Of a stretch of DNA of 64,000 nt, positions 24,682-34,729 are shown in pieces. Source of the DNA: Erigeron canadensis (taxonomy: Eukaryota > Streptophyta > Magnoliopsida > Asterales > Asteraceae); the NCBI RefSeq assembly GCF_010389155.1, contig NC_057761.1, positions 9,860,501-9,924,500 of the forward strand. Direction: 5' to 3'. Both the position numbers and the translations under genes were made by a program. Numbering within the stretch: position 1 is the stretch's first letter; the number at the start of each line of letters is the position of its first letter. Under the pieces are notes generated by a model that had not been told where the DNA came from, ran no database searches, and worked only from the letters and a program-made list of their open reading frames with translations.

Positions 24682-26370
24682 TGCAAAACCCTAATTACAA
24701 AAAACAGGATGCATTTATATTAAAATATATAAGTATAAATATTACTAAAGCTTGCCATTATATGAAACTATTGAGATTATAAGTGCATTATATGTATATT
24801 TCACTTAGCTATCACTTTGATGAGTGAAAAAAGAGGAATTTAGAGGGAAATTTGAGCAGGACTTTTTCACACACATTTTATCAAACACCATAAATGCAAC
24901 ACACTTTAGTTAGAAGTTTACGCCAGCTCAAAAACAATAATCGAAACACAAAACCCTTGCCAACAACAGTATGAGGTTGGGAGAAGTGAAGACGGAAAAA
25001 CATAGATATTACTTACAGGCTATAGAGAGAAACTTCAATTGTTAACTTGTTCAATCACGGGGAGAAGTTGGATCCGGAAGGAAGATAGGACTTGAACTAA
25101 TTAGGGGCTGGGTCTACTTAAAAATAGAGTTAATTACACCGCCATTTGTTTAGTTACATCTGAGTGAGCAGCAACAAGGACCCAAGTATGGCCATCATAG
25201 CTACGGAAGAATTTGATAACTTTTAGAGCTTGGGTGATTGGATGGTGGAGATTGAACGATCAAAAGTGAAAAAAAAAGTGTTAATTCAACTTTGATTTGA
25301 TGATTGTTTTGGAGAAGCAGAAAGAAGACGTCGTCAACGATGCTGTATAAAAGTGAGAAAAGAGAAAAGTGAAATGGTTGTTTCTTTTTCATCTACTCAT
25401 AGTCACCGATTCACAGCCACAAATTGTGTATATTATCACTTTCTTCATAATTGATGGATTTTTATAATAATATGATTTACAGTATACTTTTGGTATTTCA
25501 TATTTTCATTTGGAAGGTCATACTCATAAAATATACACCTTTGATAATTTATACTTGATAATTTATACTCATTAGTTTTAGTCGTTTTATCTGTTTTTTT
25601 TTTTTTTTTTAATCAAACTTGTATGTCTAAGACAAGTCTAATTTTAAAATAGTTATAATATATAATTTAACATTTAAATGATTATTCAGACGATTAAACA
25701 ATTACATATATTAAGATGTTTATAAAAACAAACAACTATATTCATCTAGATTTCAGACATTTAAACCACCTCTCAACATTCATAAGCGGTATTCAAATTC
25801 AGATGATAACCTCTAATAAAAAACAAACAGGGCCTTATACAGGAATAAAAAAGGGGAATTCGAGGGTATGTGGTGTATGTGGTTTCTAAAACTTCATCAA
25901 TCACAAACCAATAAAAATGAATAATCGTTAGGTGGCTTTTGTTTCTACTTTATACAAAAATTTTTGGGTATAGCAAGTAAATAATAGTTGGTGGCTTTTG
26001 CTGCTGATTTTTTTAATTGCTTTTAGATCTACTAAATTTAGATATGGCATGTGATTTTCTATGTCAATCTACATTTATAGATATAGATGAATAGATTTAA
26101 GTTAATGTTATGTATTTACTAGAGGAATACCTATATATAATGGACTTTATTCCTAACAAACCCAGATTCAATTTATTGTAAACGTAGATTGATGGATGTA
26201 TAGATAGGTAGATTTTTAATATCGATTTTTGTTTTGATTATAGGTTAGTTGTAGTATTTAATTTTGGTTGAAGATTTAGTTTTTCGATATTTTCTTCCAA
26301 GTTTCCAACTTTGTATATTAATTAAATACTTATCTATATCTATATCATTCTAAATTTTTTTTTCTCAAAC

Positions 26371-26405
26371 GAGCATGGTACTCGCGCAATGCGGCAGCAG
26401 TGGTG
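26371..26405 (-). mobile_element. Possible diverged Helitron-like 3' end
   Basis: On the minus strand CCGCATTGCGCGAGTACCAT is followed by GCTCG, resembling the better end at 26820 but without CTAG. No 5' end was identified. Confidence 0.3.
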
Positions 26406-26819
26406 GGGAAGGCGGTCTAAAATATTTTATACCCAGATTTTTTATAAATAAAACTTTTCCTTATCAGTTAATCTTACCAAATAAAAGATAAAGGACATCT
26501 TAATTATTAAAATTGAAAACTGTAACTTTAATAAAAATAATTGATCCACCAACATTAATCTTAAACTGTAAATACTAAAGAAACATGGGTGACCACTTTA
26601 TTTGTCAAAATCAATTTTTTGTATTAATACTAAATATTAAAAGAAAAAAAATAAAAAAGATAAGTCCAAGAGTAAATAAGTAATTTTAAAGGCAGAAAAC
26701 ATTTATTGTGAGGGGTGTACTTTCTTTTATTAGTTAGTAGAGATTTATGATTTAATATGCTTAAAATGATCTTTACCATTATTCTTTATTTTTAATATCT
26801 CTTTTGATATAATTTAACA

Positions 26820-26852
26820 CTAGCCTTGTACCCGCGCGATGCGGTGGTGCAT
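26820..26852 (-). mobile_element. Helitron-like 3' end
   Basis: On the minus strand CCGCATCGCGCGG can form a short hairpin and is followed by GTACAAGGCTAG, then T. A GC hairpin about 10 bases before a terminal CTAG, followed by T, is the Helitron 3' signature. The matching 5' TC end was not recognised. Confidence 0.45.
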
Positions 26853-27390
26853 AGGAAAAAAACACTGGTTAATTAGTGGTACCCGCACGATTACCGGATC
26901 ACCGTACCTATGGCTATGTGTATTTTAGACAGTGGAGACGACAACGGTTTTGGGGGGCGGTGGCTATGTGTGTTTTATAGGGAGGCGAATCTGAGGGGAT
27001 GTATGGGTGTGTTTTTTGGTATAATATGTGAAACTTCAGGGGAAAGAAAGAGAGTCAAATTGGGCATAAAGTTTTCTTAAGGGTATTTTCGATATTTCAG
27101 GATTAAAGTATTTGATGGTTAGGTAAATTAAAAGGGTAAAATAGGGAATTTAAAGGTAGAGTGTTTAATTTGGAGATGGGTAGTTTGATTATATAAGGAG
27201 TATAGATCTTTAATAAAATTAATTAACAATATTCACCATTTAATTTATAAAATAACTATGATGTTTTTCTTTACATCAATAAGCTTCAACTGCAATTATC
27301 TATTATATAATTCTAACAACATATAATATAGTATATTATATAATGAATAATATGGTGAATTTTCATGAAATCTAGAATACTCACCAAAGT

Positions 27391-27618
27391 ACATTGTGAT
27401 CTGAATTTAACACAATATATTTTAATTTTTTATTTTAGAAAACACATTTTGTTAAGTTCATATCACAATGTGTATGAACAATTTTCTGCTTTCGCTATCA
27501 AAAACACATTGTTATTTAAAACTTAATACAATGTGTTTTTTAGATTAAACAATAAAAACACATTGTCTTTTTAAAACACACAATTAAAACACATTGTATT
27601 AGATTCGGATCACAATAT
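27391..27618. mobile_element. MITE-like palindromic element (about 228 bp)
   Basis: The left end (ATTGTGATCTGAATTTAACA, from 27393) is the reverse complement, with a few mismatches, of the right end (27586-27618). The interior is full of AACACATTGT and ACAATGTGTT motifs, so the whole segment can fold back. No transposase and no clear target duplication. Confidence 0.6.
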
Positions 27619-28894
27619 GTTTAAGAGGATATTCTAGTTTTCACAAAAAAATTATTTTTAAAATGAACATTTCACATGAATAATTATAATAAATATATAA
27701 AGACGGAAATCGTATTACTGATCATCTCTCATATCTTTATTTTTGAATCAATTAAAAACATGAATTTTAAATCATTTAAATACTTTAAATCATTTAAATA
27801 TATATACTTTTTCTATATTTTTTATAGGTCCAGATCAAACATCATGACGGAGAGTTTAGACTATGTTGTCTTAATCAGGTTCATACTAGAGAGCCTTCTC
27901 ACCCCAATACCTAAAAAATGGATAAACTCCCTAATAGTCTGTCCAAAGACAAGATAATATATAGTTTTTAGTATTTTTTTATAGTATTTAAAGATAATAC
28001 TTGGTTAAATTTATTATTCAATTATTATATGATGAATAAATTTTTTTAATTCAAACTTATCTAAATTCAAGTATTTTTGAAGATATTATTTTACTCTTTA
28101 AATATTATAAAAATATCTAATATCTTACTCAAATTTGTTAAGTTTTACATTTTTTTTGGAAATTAACCGTTTTAGTTTATGCTTTTTTGTATTAAAATGA
28201 ACTTATTTTGATGGTTTATATATGAAGTATACTAATCCTTTCAGTATATTCGTTGATTACATTTGTTATTATATGGTTGCATAAGTTAAACGTTATTAGA
28301 AAAAAACAAGTCCATTGATTAATATTATATATATATATATATATGAACTAAATGTCATTGATAAGTAAGTTTACATGTGAATATTTATACTCCTTTATAA
28401 AAAATATCATATCTTCCATTTTTAAATGTAGTTACACAATAGTTATATACGGAATTATTAAATTACCCTTAATAGATACCCACTACGGAAAGAGTTTTTA
28501 AAAATAACTAAATTTGCTCTTAATGAATTAATTTACACTCTAAACCTTTATTTTAATAATTAACAATTTAAGCCTTTATTTTTTAAAAATTCCATTATTA
28601 CAATTACATCAACCTACACCACTTGACACTCCCAACACCACCAATACTACCATCATCGACATCACTAGACTGCCTTTCTCACCACCGTCGCCACATTGCA
28701 CGGGTACCATACTCATATGGTCTATAATTTAATTTTGGAAGATATATTATTTATACTTAATAAATTTTTATGATAACAATTATCAAGTATGTAATGCATA
28801 GGTTTAAGCTAGCTTATACATATATCTATATATATATTTACACTTATACTATAATACTAATTGATATTATATAGTTTTTTAAACATTATATAAT
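27619..28894. other. AT-rich spacer with a TA microsatellite
   Basis: An (AT)n run lies at about 28328-28346. A more GC-balanced island at about 27828-27955 and a Helitron-like motif at 28696-28715 stand out. No supported gene. Confidence 0.5.
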
Positions 28895-29064
28895 TTTTTT
28901 TCGAACATTCAGTCAGCATACGACATCAGGGAAACCTCACCGTATAATGGTGAAGCGTTACATATACCCTAGACAACGAGATGTTGACCATGAGTCATTA
29001 CAAGTATTCAGACCTTCGGTAAAACCGGGAGTGCCTCTGACCAGTTGGACTGGCCCTCATTGGC
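28895..29064 (-). mobile_element. SINE with perfect 13-bp target-site duplication
   Basis: AACATTATATAAT occurs directly before (28882-28894) and after (29065-29077) a 170-bp segment of very different composition. On the minus strand the segment begins GCCAATGAGGGCCAG and ends GTTCGAAAAAAAA, that is, a short A tail. Near its 5' end are pol-III-promoter-like boxes: TGGTCAGAGGC (A-box-like) and, about 30 bases on, GGTCTGAATAC (B-box-like). Variable-length duplication, A tail and internal promoter fit a tRNA-derived SINE. Confidence 0.8.
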
Positions 29065-29077
29065 AACATTATATAAT

Positions 29078-29378
29078 AGTGATCAAGTAATATATAACGT
29101 GTATAACGTGATAAAGGCTTTGTTAAAATATGAGAGGGAGAAGTAAGAGGGAAAAATAAGAATCCAAATGTTGAAGATTACGATCATTTACCATCCCGTA
29201 GAATTCGGGATTTTCATCCCTAATCTCACGCCATTCGCTTCTTATTAACCCCCTATTTGCTATTTTTATCTCATCATAAATCAGCCCTCCATTTGTTTAA
29301 CAACCACGATTCATAATCCTTTTTGAAGATTAAGGTGACTTCTCTATTTCTTTTACCAATTGTATGTAATTTTATTCG
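29078..29378 (+). other. Probable 5' part of the second CACTA gene, before the copia-3 insertion
   Basis: A GC-richer tract at 29160-29330, with an AAG-GTGACT 5' splice-site-like motif near 29335, precedes copia-3. The downstream exons of a CACTA gene resume after copia-3 at 44983. This is inference from position; no protein can be read here. Confidence 0.35.
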
Positions 29379-29383
29379 TTATT

Positions 29384-29690
29384 TGTTAGAAATCCAAAAA
29401 TAGTGATAAATTGTAATTTAAGTTAGTGGATGTTATTGTTGTTAAGACATGGTGAAATGATTTCTAAGGTTGAGGGACTAGGAGTGTCAATTAGCTTAAT
29501 TGTAGATTTAGATTATAAATACCCTCAACTCATTAGAAATCATAAGCCTTTAATCCATTTTTTACATACAACTTATTCAGATCGTCTCTCTCTCTCTCTA
29601 GAAAATCACACACACTAAACACACCAAGAACACACACACTTGAACCACCATTGTTGAGATCAAATCAATAGCAGAAATCGTTTTATTACA
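29384..29690 (+). repeat. copia-3 5' LTR (307 bp)
   Basis: Starts TGTTAGAAAT and ends TTTTATTACA; flanked by TTATT on the left and the PBS on the right. TATAAATA at 29514 is a good TATA box. A CT repeat (about 29584) and an ACAC-rich tract follow it, probably in R. Confidence 0.95.
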
Positions 29691-29692
29691 TG

Positions 29693-29704
29693 TGGTATCA
29701 GAGC
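29693..29704 (+). promoter_or_regulatory. copia-3 primer binding site (initiator Met-tRNA)
   Basis: TGGTATCAGAGC two bases after the LTR matches the 3' end complement of plant initiator Met-tRNA. Confidence 0.9.
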
Positions 29705-30922
29705 AAATATCACTTTGATATCGATCCATAACTGTTTTTGATCTCAAATTTCATTCAAAATCAACCAAAAACTGATTCCACAAAAATCGTCCCTGTTTCA
29801 TTATAATTCTTCATTCAAATCGCATAAAATCATTAGTTTTTGTTCACCAATCGATTCCTCATAGCTCAAAACATATACCTGTTGAATTTTACGTTCCAAT
29901 TCGATCTAAATCTCTAGATTGAAATTTTTAGTTTTGGCGCTAAAAAATTGGGTTTTGATTCTGTTGTGTTATAAGCTGAATTGTGTATTAGGATTTGTTG
30001 CGGACGTAATTACAAATGTTTTGCAAGTGATTTCACATTCTAACACTTAGTAAATCGAAAGCTATTGAAGCTTGAAAATTCATCAATGGAGTTTTTACTT
30101 TGTGTTCTATTGGAGAAGAAGACCTCAAAACGATCTTCACTAGGACGATCTCTTTAAGATCGTCTAAGTGGTTGTTTTTCCATATTTGATACATTTTGTG
30201 TTGTGGCTTGTAGGACGATCCTCACAAGATCTTTTTAGCAAGTGTGGTTGTTGGAGAAGTGTTGTTTGTGGCTAACTGATCCATTTTGGATTGGTTTGGT
30301 CAAAATTCAAAGTGTTTAAACTTTGAAAAACAGTTGGCAGAAACTAAGACGATCTTGCCAAGATCGTCTCAGTTACCTGACACTAAAACAATCTTGACCA
30401 AGATCGTCTTAGTGTTTGCTGTTTGTTGTGTTGGTGTGGTTGATCATTTGAAGTTGTTGTGATTGGGAATCACACACTTCCTGGGTAACTGATCATTATT
30501 GAATGGTTAGTGTCAGGTAACTGAGACGATCTTGGTAACAAATCTCTGTCCAAAAATTCTCAAAAACACTTAAAAAAATTTCCAAGTCTTCTAAAACGAT
30601 CTTATCAAGACCGTTTCATTTCCTGGATCAAAATTCCAAGACGATCTCTTTTTAGATCGTTTCATTTTCAAAGTTCTTTATACTTCAATTTTTTTCCAAT
30701 TTCCTTTAATTCCTTTTCAATTTCCATTTCCAAATCACAAAATCATTCCTCAATTTCAGTTTAATTTCATACTTAGCCAAATTTCATCAAAGTTCATTCA
30801 AGACGATCTTCTCTAAATCGTCTTACTCTTCTTAATCCTAAAACGATCTTCTCAAGATCGTTTCAACTTCTGAAAATTTCAACTTTCATTCTAATTCAAG
30901 TTCCAAATCAAATCTCCTTCAA
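29705..30922 (+). repeat. copia-3 leader with ACGATC hairpin repeats
   Basis: Untranslated leader of about 1.2 kb. From 30120 to 30870 it carries many ACGATC motifs, often paired as inverted repeats (AGACGATCTT...AAGATCGTCT at 30348-30372 and others). Modules GGCTAACTGATCC...GATTGG (30277-30305) and CTGGGTAACTGATC (30481) are shared with the copia-2 leader and, in part, with the solo gypsy LTR. No ORF of note. Confidence 0.8.
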
Positions 30923-33900
30923 ATGGCTTCTCGTGAAGCTTTGGCATTAGGTTCTGACACAAGACCTCCAGTTCTCTACCGTGGTTCTTATGGACTATGG
31001 AAGAAAAGATTCATGGATTATGTGGAATGTCAACCAAATGGTCACCTTCTTAAAGATTCCATTCTTAATGTACTTGCAGTTCATCGCCATCCCACCACTG
31101 GTGCAATACTCACTCTTGATCTTTTGAATGCTGAACAAAAGGATCGAACAGCTGCAGATAACAGAGCTAGATCATGCTTATACAAAGCACTGCCAGATGA
31201 AATCTATGGTTCTATTGATTCTTATGATATAGCCAAGGAAATATGGGATGAGGTGGCAAGACAAATGGAAGGATCTGACCTAACTTCAACAATTAGGTTG
31301 ACAAATGTGTTGACTGAGTTTGACAACTTCAGCAAATTGCCAAATGAATCTCTAGAGGCTGTCTACTGTAGATTCTGCAATGTCATAAATGAACTTAGGA
31401 AGAACAATGTCAAGAAATCGGAGATTGAGTTAAACATCAAATTCATCAAAGCTCTTGGTCCTGAGTGGGAAGATTATGGAACTCAGATTAAGCAACATCA
31501 AAATCTGGTCAAGTTCTCCATCCATAATGTTCATGAATCCTTCAAACTCAATGAACATCAAGTCCTAAACAAAGCTTCATCGAACAAAATGCCAGAAGTT
31601 GTATCTTCTGATCCTTTGGCATTAATTGTTGAAAAGAAGGTTACCGAAGCTCTTAAAAGGCAAATGGTAGTTATTTCTTCGTCTGATGAGGAGGGAGATG
31701 ATATGTTGGCTCCAAGAGATGGTGTTTATGACGAATTATATCAAGCTCTTGCCGCAGTTACAAAGCACTTCAAGAAAAAGTACTACAAAGCAAGGCCAAC
31801 TAACAACAATCTCCGCACTTCTTCCACAAGTGCATTTCCCAAGAAGGAACACTATCATTCAAAGAATAATTGTCAAGGTGAATCAAGTGGATCCAAGCAT
31901 GTGGAAAAGAAAGTTGAAGGTTATGACAAACAAGTTGTTGATAAGGGTAATGTTTCTGACAAAAAGTGCTACAATTATGGAAATCCTGGTCATTTTGCAA
32001 TTGATTGCAAGCAACCTCGTAAGCGGAACTATGAGTACTACAAGCAGAAGATGTTATCGGCAAAACAAGTGGAAGCCGGTCATGCATTGCTTGCTGAAAA
32101 TGACAAATGGCTGTTGCTCTCAAATGATGAAGATGAAGATCTCTCTGCAAATGTGTGCTTCATGGCGAGGTTGGCCAAGGACAAAGCTTTTGAGGCTGAA
32201 AGCACTGATGATGAATACCCAGATGATGAGGTAAATCTACACTCTGTTTTTTCAATAGTTAAAGATAAAGAGTCGTTTGATTTAGCTTTATCAAATTTGA
32301 CAACTCATATCACGTCTTTAACCAACAAAAATAAAAAGTTGAAAAATAGTATTTCATTCTCTAAAAGTGAATTTTCAAAACTCTTTGAAGAATATTCAAA
32401 ATTACTTTTTGATTATGATACTATTAAACAAGATTTTCAAACCTACAAAGATCAAATGTTGGTTAAAGAGTGTGAGTTGAATGCATCTCCTAATTCTAAG
32501 TTATTGCATAAGTGTTATAGACTTGAAAAGACCATTCATGTTCTTGAAAAAGCCAATCAAGATCTTGAAATTCAAAAGACCAATGAGTGGCTTCGGGCCA
32601 ATGCAAGACAAATGGATGTTGATATTCTTAACAAGAAACTTTTAGAATCCAAACCTAACAATATTGAACTTGAATGAAAGATTTCTGATTTAAGTCATAC
32701 TTGTTTTTTGAAAGGCGTTGAGATTAAAACTCTTCAAAACCAAATAGAGGAATTTAAAAAGAATATACTTTTCTATCAAGAGAAGTTATATAAAGTCGAA
32801 CAAAACCCTCTTTTAGATTTTACTGCCTATTTCAACAAGTCAAAGATTGACAGATTGGAACTTCTTCATGGGTTGGGATTTGAGAATATCTCTCCATTAC
32901 AAAAAGCCAAAGAACAAATCAAACCCTTGTATGATGAAAGATTTCTTCGCCTTGGTATGGTACAACAATTTATTCGTCCACTGGATGACGATTTTGAGAC
33001 GGATGAAGTTGAGAAATTACCACAAAATGATTTTTTGGTTAACTATGATGTTATTAATGCTTCAAATAACTCGAAAGAATCTTCAATTTTCAATTGGAAG
33101 AAATAGCATAAAGTTTTCAAAACCAAGAGTCAGTTGGTAATTCACCTAAACCTACTAAAATGTATGTTCCATCTACCATTTTGGAAAAACAAATAGAAGG
33201 TTTGCAACACACGGTGAAATTTCAACAAAATGAAATTGAAGAACTTAAGTCTCAAAGTTTGAATTCGGAGGATAAATTAGTTGTTGTGGATACTAAGAAA
33301 GTTTGTATGGATGCTTCTACTCAAACTGACCTAAGTGCTTTAGTAGACCATTCCACTCAGACTACTTGTCTTTCATCTACTGTTTCCTCCACCCAAACCT
33401 TGACTGATTCTCTTGAGTGTTCATGTCAAAATGCCGCTACTTTTATAATTGATGATTATGTGCAATCTGATTTATCTTATGACGAACTTGCGCATAGTTT
33501 AGTTTTGATATGGTACTACTTTAGGTTTTTCACTTGTGAGTCTCTTGAAGAGTTAGTTGTTCACCCTAAGCTTAGTGCTAGTATAGGTGTTGATACTTCT
33601 ACTTTAATTTCTTGTGAAACTAAAGATGTGTCAATTCAAGTTGATTTCATTCCTGAGATTACCCATAGTGTGAAGTTGGAAAACAAGATTCCTGATTTTT
33701 CAAAAATCTCTCCGGTTTCACCATTCACCAAAAATGATTTTGATAAATTCATGGAGGGAGAATATGTTTTTGATTCTGAAACTGAGAAAAAGATTGAATC
33801 TACCAAAATCAAAGTTGAATCAAAAAAGGAATCTCCAAAATCGTTTTCCAAAGCTCCAACTTCACATTATTCTAAGAAACAAGTCATTCCAAAACTTGTC

Positions 33901-34719
33901 AAGACTGAACCAAAGACTGTCACCAAACTAAGAATCAATAAGTTAAAAACAAAGTGTCCTGTCCCGTAAAAGCATGTTAAAACCAAACAAGTTGAGACCA
34001 TTCCCAAATTCAAATATAACAAAGAGAAACTTCTGGAAATCAATTCAAATGTTTCTTCATCTAACTCTCAATCTAGTTCATTACCTAAAGTATCTAAATC
34101 TAGCTCAGTTTTGCTAACTAGGGATACTTCAAATGGTGCAACTAAGTATAGGGATAGATATGGATGGTTTTCTCATGATAAACCTAAGAAACAAGAAGTT
34201 TTCGCAACTTCAAAAGAGTCTAAAAAGATAAAAATGCTTCAAAACTCTCGTTCTAATCTTCTTAGTGTCAATCCAACAGGTGGAAAGAGCTTGATTAGTG
34301 AGTCTAAATGGGTAGCTAAGTCATTAGTACCTAAGATCACTAAAGTTGAGAAAAAGAAGAAAAGGCAAAGGAGAAAAGAGGGTAGTAAGAATAAGCTTGT
34401 TTCTGATGTTTCAAACAATTTATCTTTTAAGTCATCTTTGAAAACAAATGTTAATGATGCCAAGGCAATGCTTTGTGATGTTGTAAACAATGTTAATTCT
34501 CGCTCTTATTTGTATGGTTTGAATGGTGGTAGACATGTTACTTTTGATTCGCATGTTAATATTCGTTTGTTTGATCCAAATGTGCTTGTTGATAATGTGC
34601 TTGTTAATAAGTATGTTGATTCGGAAGCATGTTTGTATGCATTTCCTAAGTTATATACCCTGCCTGTTTTAACTAACCACAAAGGACCCGTCTTCAAGTG
34701 GGTACCTAAAGTCGGTTAA
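30923..34719 (+). pseudogene. gag: copia-3 Gag with long tail, interrupted
   Basis: ATG at 30923 gives a 584-codon frame nearly identical in sense to copia-2 Gag: UBN2-type domain, then knuckle CYNYGNPGHFAIDC (about 31970), where the second Cys is Tyr. An acidic EDEDLSANVCFM segment and coiled coil follow. A TGA at 32675 (Arg in copia-2) interrupts; the same frame resumes to a small frameshift near 33095. The next part (33160-33969) carries the TQT cluster STQTDLS / STQTTC / SSTQTLT, then TAA at 33967. The Lys-rich end finishes KWVPKVG at 34717-34719. The TAA there lies just before the pol frame, in another frame. Confidence 0.9.
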
Positions 34720-34729
34720 ATTTCTTTGA

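Larger units (their letters stand above)
24682..27390. other. AT-rich spacer upstream of tnp2
   Basis: No gene seen. It probably holds the tnp2 promoter (24682-25400). A poly(T) run lies near 25590. A possible hAT-like end (AACAAACAGGGCC at about 25826) has no clear partner. GC-rich patches at 26371-26405 and 26820-26850 resemble Helitron 3' ends read on the minus strand. Confidence 0.5.
18417..29378. mobile_element. CACTA (En/Spm) DNA transposon, left part
   Basis: The left terminus is exact: comparison with copia-3 shows copia-2 RT interrupted after TTACAGCA by CACTACAAAAAAAG, the canonical CACTA end. A 3-bp duplication would be GCA (18414-18416). Inside follow subterminal repeats, a tnp2-type transposase on the minus strand (21557-24681) and a long AT-rich spacer with small insertions. 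Copia-3 interrupts it at 29379. Its second gene continues at 44320-46284, and the right terminus is outside the window, since no second CACTA end appears. Confidence 0.9.

Noticed and set aside
25600..25860. hAT-type MITE suggested by AACAAACAGGGCC
   Set aside because: Only one end resembles a hAT terminus; no matching inverted end or 8-bp duplication was found.
29430..29618. 62-codon ORF in the copia-3 5' LTR, repeated at 44053
   Set aside because: LTR sequence present in both copies; no domain, and it spans the TATA box and the CT repeat.
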